From the NCBI RefSeq assembly GCF_027364955.1, contig NZ_DAHXOI010000005.1:62001-126000 (forward strand): 64,000 bases of DNA. Direction: 5' to 3'. A program made the translations under genes and the position numbers. Every line of letters begins with the position of its first letter. Position 1 is the first letter of the stretch. Source of the DNA: Ferrimicrobium sp. (GTDB taxonomy: Bacteria > Actinomycetota > Acidimicrobiia > Acidimicrobiales > Acidimicrobiaceae). The notes below the pieces were generated by a model. That model did no database searches and had not been told where the DNA came from. It saw nothing but the letters and a program-made list of their open reading frames with translations. Shown here in pieces: positions 18,410 through 26,100 of this stretch.

Positions 18410-19918
18410 CTAGTCAGTCGTAATCGGCCGTGAGTCCTCAAGAGCCTTCTGATCCACAGTTTCAGCGCCAGCGGTCAGACTCAACCCCTCTGTCTGAGTC
18501 AGCTTCTGGCCCACCTTGGCAGCGAGCTTTGGTGCCGAGAGGATGATCGCCACGCCGATAAGAATCCATCCCCCGGAGACGACTGGGAACCAGGCTGATG
18601 CCCCCGTCGGATATGGAATGACGTTGCGATAGAGGGTGTAGACGATAAGGACACCCGCCAGAATCGGCAAGATGATCTCCCAGGTGGGGACAGAACCACG
18701 CTCCTTCACAAAGAGGAGAGTGAGGGCGCCAATCGTTGCCAAGAGATAGGCGAACAGGATGATGAGCGTGCCGATGGTGCCGAACCAGAGAAACTCATCA
18801 AAGGCGGTGGCGCCGAAAGCGAGGGCTGAGATCCAGGAGATCACCAGGATGACCCCGACGATGAGCGTCGCTGCGCGCAGTGGCGTCCCTGTCTTGGCGT
18901 TGACGACTCCGATGCCCTTCTCGCCGAAGGAGTCACGAGAGAGTGAGTAGGCCAAGCGAGAGGCACCCACTGTTGAGGCAAGGGAGCAACCGAAGGCTGA
19001 CACCACCGTCCCAAGGGTGACCACGTTACCGAGCCAGGAGGCGACATACGTTGAGCCAAGCGTTCCAAGGAGTGAGCCGGTATTGGCGAAGGTAGTTAGT
19101 TGGTGTGCACTTGTTCCAAATCCCATGACCTCGACGGCGGTCACAAAGATGAAGTAGACGCCACCAAAGATCGCGGTGCCCACAATGGCTCGCGGAATGT
19201 CGCGCCGGGGGTGTTTTGATTCCTCGCCAAGCGTGGCAGAGGCCTCGAAGCCTGCAAAGGAGAGGAAACCAAAGACGACCCCCAAGAACAGGGCCGAGAA
19301 GCCGACAGTCTGGGATGGTTCAAAAACCGTCATGGTGAAGTGCTGACCTTGGGGACCATGGCCGACGATGAGCTTGACCAAGACGATCGCCGACAAGATG
19401 ACGATGAGCGCGACGGTGGTGAGTTCAGTCCCCAGCAACACTCGGGTTCCGTTCTTCGCTGGTCGGATGGAGAGATACCACACACCAACTAGCTCGATCG
19501 CCGCCACCAAGAAGGGTGCCCAGGTCGGAGGCGAGGACCAGATCGACAGGCTCTGGAGGAGCGCGGTCAAGAAGATCGCCGATGCCATCGCGGTCAGGAG
19601 TCCGTAGAAGATATAGGTACCCATCAACGACCAACCTGCGATCACGCCAGCACGCGGACCGAGGGTCGCACCTACAAAACCATAGACCGAGCCAGAGTGA
19701 TGAAACCGTTGGGTGAGCCGCGCAAAGACGTAGGCGATGAAGAGCACCCCGATCAGCGCTATCACAAAGGTCAACGGCACTGCCCGTCCTACCGTCCCCA
19801 CCGAACCCTGTGGGTTGATGTTGGCAGCCATGGAAGGCGCCATTAACGCCACTGAGACACCGACCACCTGCCAGAGCGAGAGGCTCTTGGCGAGCTTTGG
19901 TCCTGACTGATCTGTCAT
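18410..19918 (-). CDS. APC-superfamily amino acid/amine permease
   Basis: A 502-residue inner-membrane permease with about 12-13 hydrophobic helices. MTDQSGPKLAKSLSLWQVVGVSVALMAPSMAANINPQG has the helix-1 pattern of amino acid permeases; SGSVYGFVGATLGPRAGVIAGW and FSFAGFEASATLGEESKHPRRDIPRAI (here LSFAGFEASATLGEE) are typical APC signatures. The tail after about residue 470 is hydrophilic. GGAGGGGG precedes the ATG. It is divergent from the glutamine-synthetase-like operon across a 180-bp region with tandem repeats, so the two are probably co-regulated, and the likely cargo is an amine or amino acid consumed by that operon (inference). Confidence 0.9.
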   Translation of the reverse strand: MTDQSGPKLAKSLSLWQVVGVSVALMAPSMAANINPQGSVGTVGRAVPLTFVIALIGVLFIAYVFARLTQRFHHSGSVYGFVGATLGPRAGVIAGWSLMGTYIFYGLLTAMASAIFLTALLQSLSIWSSPPTWAPFLVAAIELVGVWYLSIRPAKNGTRVLLGTELTTVALIVILSAIVLVKLIVGHGPQGQHFTMTVFEPSQTVGFSALFLGVVFGFLSFAGFEASATLGEESKHPRRDIPRAIVGTAIFGGVYFIFVTAVEVMGFGTSAHQLTTFANTGSLLGTLGSTYVASWLGNVVTLGTVVSAFGCSLASTVGASRLAYSLSRDSFGEKGIGVVNAKTGTPLRAATLIVGVILVISWISALAFGATAFDEFLWFGTIGTLIILFAYLLATIGALTLLFVKERGSVPTWEIILPILAGVLIVYTLYRNVIPYPTGASAWFPVVSGGWILIGVAIILSAPKLAAKVGQKLTQTEGLSLTAGAETVDQKALEDSRPITTD

Positions 19919-19998
19919 ATCCCCCTCCTTTTCTCACGATCCTTGACCCCCACGACATCCAACCTATGAATAGGATGGACCCATCAGGATCGAACCGC

Positions 19999-20028
19999 TG
20001 CGTAACAATGTTGTTGCGTAACAATGTT
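19999..20028. promoter_or_regulatory. Tandem operator-like repeat in the APC/GS intergenic region
   Basis: TGCGTAACAATGTT occurs twice, at 19999-20012 and 20015-20028. The junction forms the inverted repeat TTGTT-GCGT-AACAA (20011-20024). The RpiR-type regulator encoded in the operon is the obvious candidate to bind here (inference). Confidence 0.55.
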
Positions 20029-20041
20029 TTAGCACGTTCAT

Positions 20042-20071
20042 TTGATTCATGTGACGTATTTTTGTTAACAT
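20042..20071 (+). promoter_or_regulatory. Possible promoter of the GS-like operon
   Basis: TTGATT (20042-20047), 18-bp spacer, TAACAT (20066-20071), leaving a short leader with a G-rich ribosome site before the ATG at 20099. It lies just downstream of the tandem operator repeats. Confidence 0.4.
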
Positions 20072-20098
20072 TTAATTGCCAGCGCCAGAAGGGGGACA

Positions 20099-21460
20099 AT
20101 GATGATCGAAGGACAGGCACCTCTGCTCGATGAGGGCAAGTTGCATGCCGCGGAGACCCGTCTGCGCAAACACGAGATCGACGCGATTGCACTGACCTAC
20201 GTGGACAACGCCGGTATCGCTCGCGTCAAGGCCATTCCCGTCGAGCGATTGGACTCTGCGCTGCGCAACGGCGTTGGTATGTCGCCGGTCTTTGACGCTT
20301 TTCTCTTTAACGATGCGATCACGCAATCACGGTACTCCGGGGGACCAATGGGTGATCTCCGCCTCTTCCTCGATCTCGACTCACTCTCACCGATTCCGGC
20401 TATGCCTGGGTGGGCCTTTGGCGCCGTCGATCGCTTCGATCAGCTCCTGGCACCCCATCCCAACTGTTCACGCGGATTCCTCCGTCGTCAACTCTCTCAC
20501 CTCAGCGAGCGAGAGATTTTGGTCAAGATGGGATTTGAGATCGAATGGGCCATCTCCAAGAGTGGTGATCAACACTTCGTGCCAGCGACCGATGGATCGG
20601 CGTATGGACTCACCCGCATCGTCGATGTCGCCGACTACTCACGAGCGCTCCTTATCAACCTACGCAACGCTGATCTTCTCATTGAACAGTTTCATCCCGA
20701 GTATGCCCCAGGCCAGTTCGAGGTCTCACTGCCAGCGATGCCTCCACTCGCCGCCGTCGATAGGCTCATCCTCGCCAAGACCATCATCAGAGCGACTGGC
20801 CGTGCCTTTGGACTCAGCACCTCCTTCGCTCCGGTCGTCGAGGTCAACGGTGTTGGCAACGGCGGCCACGTGCACCTGAGCGCAACCAAGGCCAATGTAC
20901 CGATCTTTGGAGGCGGCACTGGACCAGGCAAGCTCACTCCAGCCGGTGTCGCGGCTCTGGCCACCCTGCTCGACTGGCTCCCAGGTCTCCTCGCGATCGG
21001 CGCACCCTCGCCAGCGAGCTACCTCCGGCTGGTGCCGAGCCACTGGGCAGGAGCCTTCCAGTGCTGGGGGATCGAGAACCGAGAGGCGGCACTGCGGCTG
21101 GTGGCTGAGTCAAAACTAGTAAGTGCCACCAACGCCAATCTCGAGGTCAAGTGTTTCGATCAGAGCGCCAACCCCTACCTCGTTGCCGGCGCCCTACTCG
21201 CAGGGTTGGCGACCAGCCTGGATGGTGGACCTCCGTTACCTGATCCGGTGGGTTCAGATCCCGTTGGGCTCCCCAACGCGATTCGACTTCCCCAATCACT
21301 CGATGAGTCGCTCGCCAAGCTCTGGACACTCAAGCCTCTGCTTGACGCGATGGGCCCAGAGCTCACCGAGGCCTTCACCGCGGTGCGCAAGGCCGAGCTC
21401 GCCCACTTCGAGTCGGCCACCCCCGAACAGATCGTCGCCGAGACACGGTGGGTCTACTGA
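20099..21460 (+). CDS. Glutamine synthetase-like amine/amino-acid ligase (GlnA/GlnT/FluG-C type)
   Basis: Predicted to ligate glutamate, or another acid, to an amine or ammonia using ATP in the cytoplasm. The 453 residues comprise a short N-terminal beta-grasp (about 25-110: YVDNAGIARVKAIPVERL) and the GS catalytic barrel: FEIEW and PGQFEVSLP supply the metal-binding glutamates, NGGHVHLSA the metal-binding His, SPASYLRLVPSHWAGAFQCWGIENREAALR the phosphate/arginine region. It is shorter and more diverged than true GlnA and has no adenylylation-type tail, so it is more likely a gamma-glutamylamide-type ligase than the ammonia-assimilating enzyme. A GGGGG site precedes the double ATG. Its stop overlaps the start of the regulator (TGATG), and an amidohydrolase follows, as in fungal FluG. 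Confidence 0.88.
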   Translation: MMIEGQAPLLDEGKLHAAETRLRKHEIDAIALTYVDNAGIARVKAIPVERLDSALRNGVGMSPVFDAFLFNDAITQSRYSGGPMGDLRLFLDLDSLSPIPAMPGWAFGAVDRFDQLLAPHPNCSRGFLRRQLSHLSEREILVKMGFEIEWAISKSGDQHFVPATDGSAYGLTRIVDVADYSRALLINLRNADLLIEQFHPEYAPGQFEVSLPAMPPLAAVDRLILAKTIIRATGRAFGLSTSFAPVVEVNGVGNGGHVHLSATKANVPIFGGGTGPGKLTPAGVAALATLLDWLPGLLAIGAPSPASYLRLVPSHWAGAFQCWGIENREAALRLVAESKLVSATNANLEVKCFDQSANPYLVAGALLAGLATSLDGGPPLPDPVGSDPVGLPNAIRLPQSLDESLAKLWTLKPLLDAMGPELTEAFTAVRKAELAHFESATPEQIVAETRWVY

Positions 21461-22347
21461 TGACCCAGAGCACCGTCGCCGAGGTCATTCGAGCACAAGT
21501 CGATTCACTCACCAAGTCAGAACGCAAGATCGCAAAACTTCTCCTTGAGGACTATCCCGTCTCCGGACTCGCTGGCATCCCCACGATCGCCGAAGCGGCT
21601 GGAGTCAGCGCGCCGACCATCGTCCGTTTTGTCACCAAACTCGGCTTCAAAAACATCGCCGAGATGCGCGAGCAACTCCAGAATGAGATCAGCACTCGTC
21701 TCGCCTCGCCGCTCGAGCGACTCGGACCCATCGAGGACCATGCCCCGATCACCCTGCTCGGCAGCTCTGAGGCGGAGCTCCTCGATGCGGTCACTCGGAG
21801 TTTTGTCTCAGTCAACCCCAACGAACTCGAACAGTTTCTCCAGTACCTCTGTGATCTCGACCGGGAGATTATCCCCATTGGAGGGCGCATCTCTCACGTG
21901 CTCGCCCAGCATCTCTCCTGGTCATTGCAGGTGCTCAGACCAAAGGTACGAGTCGCACGTTCATCGCCTGGCGAGCGGATCAACCTCCTTCTCGATGTCG
22001 ATGATCGTTCGGTGGTGGTGGCCTTTGACTACCGGCGTTATTCGCCAGACACCATCCGTTTCGTCGAGGTCGCCAAGGCCGAGGGAGCCACCGTCCTCCT
22101 CGTGACCGACCCCTATCTCTCCCCTGCCGCCAAGAACGCCGATGTGGTGCTCACCTCGGCGATCAGCTCCTCAGGAGTCTTCGATGCCTTGACCCCCTCC
22201 TTCGCACTCGTTGAGGCACTCTTAAGCTTGATCGCGAAGCGTCTCGGCGGTCCAGCCACCGACCGCGTGGCCAAGTATGAGAAACTCACCGTACGGATCC
22301 TTGAGAACGACCGAAACATCATCGGCTCCTACCGTGGACAGGGATAA
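21460..22347 (+). CDS. RpiR/MurR-family transcriptional regulator (HTH + SIS domain)
   Basis: A 295-residue DNA-binding regulator. The N-terminal HTH_6 domain (about 1-78) contains LTKSERKIAKLLLEDYP and IPTIAEAAGVSAPTIVRFVTKLGFKNIAEMREQL. The SIS sugar-phosphate/isomerase fold (about 120-260) shows DREIIPIGGRISHVLAQHL, DDRSVVVAFDYRRYSPDTI and AEGATVLLVTDPYLSPAAKNADVVL. The ATG at 21460 overlaps the GS stop by one base, so translation is coupled; an in-frame start 12 bp upstream is less likely. RpiR proteins usually sense a phosphorylated or small ligand and control neighbouring catabolic genes; here the divergent permease and the operon itself are the probable targets. Confidence 0.9.
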   Translation: MTQSTVAEVIRAQVDSLTKSERKIAKLLLEDYPVSGLAGIPTIAEAAGVSAPTIVRFVTKLGFKNIAEMREQLQNEISTRLASPLERLGPIEDHAPITLLGSSEAELLDAVTRSFVSVNPNELEQFLQYLCDLDREIIPIGGRISHVLAQHLSWSLQVLRPKVRVARSSPGERINLLLDVDDRSVVVAFDYRRYSPDTIRFVEVAKAEGATVLLVTDPYLSPAAKNADVVLTSAISSSGVFDALTPSFALVEALLSLIAKRLGGPATDRVAKYEKLTVRILENDRNIIGSYRGQG

Positions 22348-22352
22348 CCAAT

Positions 22353-23495
22353 ATGCCAGCTGCACAACGCAAGGACTCAGAGCTCGCCGCAGCCATCGCT
22401 GCACTCCCCCTCGTCGATCACCACTGTCATAGCTTCTACTCCGCACCTCTTACCGATAGCCAGGTCGAGGACAACCTTACCGAATCACCCGACGCGCGCG
22501 CCGCGCGCACCTCAACCTTTGACTCCCACCTCGGACTCGCCGTGCTCCGCTGGGCTGGACCCTTGTTGGGGCATGAACCCCCCGTCACAGTTCAGTCCTA
22601 TCTCGACGCACGACGATCGCTCACCCCAGGCGAGCTCGTCAACCGCTCGCTGACAGGTGCTGGGGTGAGCGATCTCCTCATCGACACCGGGTTCCATGCT
22701 GAGGATCTCATCCCATTGGCCGAGCTCGCGACCCTCAGTCCTGCAAACGTCTATGAGATTCTCCGTATCGAGGCCCATGCCGAGCGGCTGCTCGCCGAGG
22801 TCGGGTCTGCAGAGGCCTTTGTCGATGCCTGGCCTACCTTTCTCGCGAACCTTGATCCTGGGGTAGTAGGTCTCAAATCGGTAGCTGCGTACCGGTGCGG
22901 GCTCGACCTCATGGGCGAGTGCCCCTCGCGTTCCGAGATCCTCTTCGCGTTAGGTCACGAACTCACCCACGCCCCTCTTCGTCTCACCGATCCCACCGTC
23001 ATCAGCTACCTCGTCATCACCGCCATCGAGACCACCCGGTTGCCGCTTCAGTTCCATGTCGGTATCGGTGATCCAGAGGTACGACTGGCGACAGGACGCC
23101 CCGGGCATCTTCAAGACCTGATCGAGTTTGCCAACCGGCTTGAGACACCGATCTGTCTCCTGCACTGCTACCCCTATCACCGCGAGGCCGCCCTCCTCGC
23201 ACACGACTATCCCAACGTCTACCTTGATCTCGGGCTCGCACTCAATTTTGTTGGTCCACGGGCAACCGAAGTTCTGGCTGAGACGTTAGAGCTCGCCCCC
23301 TACGCCAAAGTGTTGTACTCCTCCGATGCATTTGGTCTCCCGGAGCTGAACTACCTCGGGGCCGTGCAGTTTCGAACCGCACTCACAAAGCTCCTTGGAG
23401 ACTTAGTCGACCAACAATATCTGGTAGATCGTAGCGCCCTGCGCCTAGCGGAGTTGATGACCTCTGCTACCGCCAAGGAGTTATACCGACTCTAA
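22353..23495 (+). CDS. Amidohydrolase-family (amidohydrolase 2, TIM barrel) enzyme, FluG-N-like
   Basis: A 380-residue metal-dependent hydrolase starting 5 bp after the regulator stop. The N-terminal metal motif is LPLVDHHCHSFYS (D-H-H-C-H); later features are LPLQFHVGIGD, ICLLHCYPYHREAALLAHDYPNVYLDLG and KVLYSSDAFGLPELNYLG, giving the His and Asp ligands in the order expected for amidohydrolase-2 enzymes. This subgroup resembles the N-terminal half of FluG and nodulin-type proteins, where a GS domain is fused behind it. With the GS-like ligase and permease it suggests uptake, glutamylation and hydrolysis of an amine or amide. The substrate is not known. Confidence 0.88.
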   Translation: MPAAQRKDSELAAAIAALPLVDHHCHSFYSAPLTDSQVEDNLTESPDARAARTSTFDSHLGLAVLRWAGPLLGHEPPVTVQSYLDARRSLTPGELVNRSLTGAGVSDLLIDTGFHAEDLIPLAELATLSPANVYEILRIEAHAERLLAEVGSAEAFVDAWPTFLANLDPGVVGLKSVAAYRCGLDLMGECPSRSEILFALGHELTHAPLRLTDPTVISYLVITAIETTRLPLQFHVGIGDPEVRLATGRPGHLQDLIEFANRLETPICLLHCYPYHREAALLAHDYPNVYLDLGLALNFVGPRATEVLAETLELAPYAKVLYSSDAFGLPELNYLGAVQFRTALTKLLGDLVDQQYLVDRSALRLAELMTSATAKELYRL

Positions 23496-24392
23496 ATCTG
23501 GGCAACAGTCTCGAACCGACCAAGTTCAGCCACCATCTGCCGTTGACAGACAGAGTCATGATCACGTACCATCTCAGAGCCGACAAAGGAATACCCTCGA
23601 AGTACTAAGTGGACGTCTCTGATCATTGTCGGGGCGATGGTGGCGGGGTAGCTCGCGGCCTACGGATCGTGCCCTCCGCACGCCAGAGCTTTCGCGCCGG
23701 GATGGTGAAACGATCATTGGCACCTATGGCTGACTGACAAACACTGCGTCATAACAGAGTCCAGCTGCTTGGATAGGAATTTTCCCAAAACGGTACCGCG
23801 CCGACGACCTGAGACGCCTTTCGCAACAACGCAAAGTGACTGGCCACCATGGACGAGTTGAAGGAAGTTCCCGGGTTGGCTGCCGATGTCACGATGTTGT
23901 ACAGACTGGTTGGGCTCGGAGAACACACGAGTTATTCGCATCGGGGACGCTGCTTGACCCTGGACGAGGTCGTTCGCTTTCACGTGTTTGAACAATGGAA
24001 AGTTTCGGCCGATTCACCACACTCGTCGCTCCACTCGAGGAGTTCGTGGGGCCGCAGAGGCCGGCTATCACGTCGCAGAAGCCGATGCTGTAGTGCAGGT
24101 GGGCACCAAGGCCGCCCTCGCATGCGCTAGCACGCGAGGGCGGCAGACCCGGTGCCACCTCGCCACTCATTTTGCAGAGACCGCCCATCGAGAACAATGT
24201 ACGGGTGGCCTTGAGCGCAATGAGGAAGAGGAACGTGGCTACTGGATGCAGTGGATGTGCGACAAGCACCACGCGTTCGAACCGGAGCGACCGGAATTGC
24301 GTGCAGGTCTCGTGGCAAATGGCTTCCCACCCTGATATGGCCGGCGACCAAGGTTGTTGCTGGCTCTGCTGAGGCCAGAGACAACTGATGGG
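23496..24392. other. Gene-poor stretch before the vapBC pair
   Basis: About 900 bp. Open frames exist on both strands (for example 23889-24482 minus and 23988-24335 plus) but none has a recognisable domain or a good ribosome site. The stretch contains the strong hairpin at 24112-24143. It may be a decayed gene marking the island edge. Confidence 0.4.
24112..24143. repeat. Perfect 10-bp inverted repeat (hairpin)
   Basis: CCGCCCTCGC (24112-24121) pairs with GCGAGGGCGG (24134-24143) across 12 bases that contain the palindrome GCTAGC. No gene ends immediately before it, so a terminator role is uncertain. Confidence 0.6.
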
Positions 24393-24398
24393 TATGCT
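24393..24398 (+). promoter_or_regulatory. -10 box of vapB
   Basis: TATGCT directly upstream of two in-frame ATGs (24399 and 24405). A transcript starting 6-7 nt downstream would begin at the ATG at 24405, making vapB leaderless. Confidence 0.4.
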
Positions 24399-24404
24399 AT
24401 GCGT

Positions 24405-24608
24405 ATGGCACGCACCAACATCGACATCGATGACAAGGCCTGTGAGGAGGTGATGCGCCGCTACCACCTCACCACCAAACAAGATGCGGTAAATTTCGCT
24501 CTGCGCACTATCGCCTCGGACGCTCTTGACCTCGATGAGGCCCGTCGGTTGCGCGGGTCGGGGTGGGAGGGAGACCTTGAAGAGGAGCGTTCCAGCCGAG
24601 TCGGATGA
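24405..24608 (+). CDS. vapB: Type II antitoxin, VapB family
   Basis: About 67 residues beginning MARTNIDIDDKACEEVMRRYHL. VapB neutralises the adjacent PIN toxin and represses its own promoter as part of the complex. The N-terminal RTNIDIDD strand and TTKQDAVNFALR helix form the ribbon-helix-helix-type DNA-binding part seen in actinobacterial VapB; the C-terminal tail (LRGSGWEGDLEEERSS) is the toxin-binding region. The ATG at 24405 fits a leaderless transcript; the ATG at 24399 (MRMARTN) is also possible. The stop overlaps the toxin start (ATGA). Confidence 0.88.
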   Translation: MARTNIDIDDKACEEVMRRYHLTTKQDAVNFALRTIASDALDLDEARRLRGSGWEGDLEEERSSRVG

Positions 24609-24994
24609 TCGTGGTTGACACCTCGGCCTGGATCGAGTTTTTGCGAGACACTGGTAGTACGAGCAATGAGAGGGTTACCGAGGTTTGTGGTCTAGCGATC
24701 GCTACCTGTGATCCGGTCCGTATAGAGGTCCCCGCGGGCGCGCGCAGCGAAGCTCATCTCCGGGCCCTTCGCGGCCTTCTCGCACGTGCCACCACTCTTC
24801 ACACATCGCCCACCGACTACGAGAATGCCGCCGCGCTGTACCGGGGATGCCGCCGCGGCGGTGAGACCGTTCGTAAGTTGATCGACTGTCTCATCGCCGC
24901 CCACGCCGTTCGCGCCCGAATACCACTCCTCCATGTCGACGCTGATTTTGATGTGCTCGCGCGTCACACGCCGCTGATGCTCGATCGCGTCTGA
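24605..24994 (+). CDS. vapC: Type II toxin, VapC PIN-domain ribonuclease
   Basis: A 129-residue metal-dependent RNase. PIN acidic residues are visible: Asp5 in VVDTSAWIEFL, Glu in VRIEVPAGARSE, Asp in KLIDCLIAAHA, and Asp in LHVDADFDVLARHT. Substrates of the family are usually tRNA or rRNA. It overlaps vapB by 4 bp, the normal arrangement for coupled synthesis. Full length, no obvious damage. It marks the left side of the defence island. Confidence 0.9.
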   Translation: MIVVDTSAWIEFLRDTGSTSNERVTEVCGLAIATCDPVRIEVPAGARSEAHLRALRGLLARATTLHTSPTDYENAAALYRGCRRGGETVRKLIDCLIAAHAVRARIPLLHVDADFDVLARHTPLMLDRV

Positions 24995-25194
24995 AGGCAT
25001 GGTGCCTTCGGACAAAGTCTTACGTCAACCAAAGGGCAAGGTCGAGGTGGACTCTTAAAGCAAGGTTGGCATGAACCGCCTCCGACTCAATGAATGTGTG
25101 CCAATTCTCATCGACCTAAGACAGCTAGGGCATGCACCACAAGCACCTCGACGGAGCAGGGACCTCCAAAGCGTTTTGCACTAGTCGGTAGCTC

Positions 25195-25794
25195 GTGGAG
25201 CAGAGGATCGAGCCACTGACCGAGACGAACTGGGAGGACTTCGCCTCCCTTTGCAGAGCCATGGGATCCAACCGTTCGTGCTGGTGTCTGTGGTGGCGCG
25301 AGGACGGAATTCGAGGTGAGGGCCCCGCTCGCTCGAGAGCACTACAGCTCGTCCGCACCTGTACGCATCCGATCGGCGCGCTCGCCTACGAAGGAACCCA
25401 ACCGATCGGGTGGATAGCGGTTTCACCTCGTTCGGACTACCTTCGCCTCAACCGGACGAGGGACACCGCCCCAGATGGCCCTCTCGATGGAGTCTGGGCA
25501 GTGCCTTGTTTCTTCGTGCTACCTCCTTTTCGCGGCAAAGGTGTCAGCCGTCAACTCCTCACAGCCGCGCTTGCTATCGCACGCGCTCACGGCGCCGACG
25601 CTGTGGAGGGAGTCCCGGGAGATCCAGCCACTAAGGAACGGACGCCAGCGGCCTCCTATACCGGGACGGTCGCCATTTTCGCCGGAGCGGGCTTTCGCGA
25701 GGTCGCACGCAGAACCAAGAGTGGACGTGTAATCATGCGTCGCCAACTCGGTCATCCTCAAGGTGGGGATCCAGGTCGAGATGAGAGCTTATGA
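25195..25794 (+). CDS. GNAT-family N-acetyltransferase
   Basis: About 199 residues. It transfers an acetyl group from acetyl-CoA to an unknown amine. The core is WAVPCFFVLPPFRGKGVSRQLLTAALAIARAHGADAVEGVP, which contains the V-x-P-x-x-R-G-K-G-V motif A that holds the CoA pyrophosphate. The N-terminal part has CWCLWWRED, common in a GNAT subgroup with a Cys/Trp-rich start. The GTG at 25195 is the best start although no strong ribosome site is visible. The final 20 residues are hydrophilic. It stands alone between vapC and the dioxygenase gene. Confidence 0.82.
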   Translation: MEQRIEPLTETNWEDFASLCRAMGSNRSCWCLWWREDGIRGEGPARSRALQLVRTCTHPIGALAYEGTQPIGWIAVSPRSDYLRLNRTRDTAPDGPLDGVWAVPCFFVLPPFRGKGVSRQLLTAALAIARAHGADAVEGVPGDPATKERTPAASYTGTVAIFAGAGFREVARRTKSGRVIMRRQLGHPQGGDPGRDESL

Positions 25795-26087
25795 GTGTTT
25801 GGGAAAACTACTGAGCCACTATAGCGTTGTAGCGTTTCGCCCATCATCTGCGAGTCAGACACGTAGTTGGCACCCTTGTAATCGTCCAACCTGGCTTGCT
25901 GGTCCACTGCCAACCATGCACTGGCAGGTTACACTCGGACATGGGCGCCTAGCGTCCAGGACACTAGCGGACACCTTAAGATCTTTGCTGTTCTCGGCGA
26001 CCACCGTCACATTACATCTAAGGTAGCTAGCGTGCCCAATGGATGAGATCGAAGAGTTAGCACCCATGGGCATATCCCGAATGCGGT
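25795..26087. other. Intergenic region upstream of the dioxygenase gene
   Basis: About 300 bp with no supported gene. The only clear signal is AGGAG at 26088-26092 serving the next gene. Confidence 0.35.
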
Positions 26088-26100
26088 TAGGAGATGAACG

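Noticed and set aside
23889-24482. 197-codon minus-strand frame
   Set aside because: It runs antisense into vapB, has no recognised domain and a scattered residue composition.
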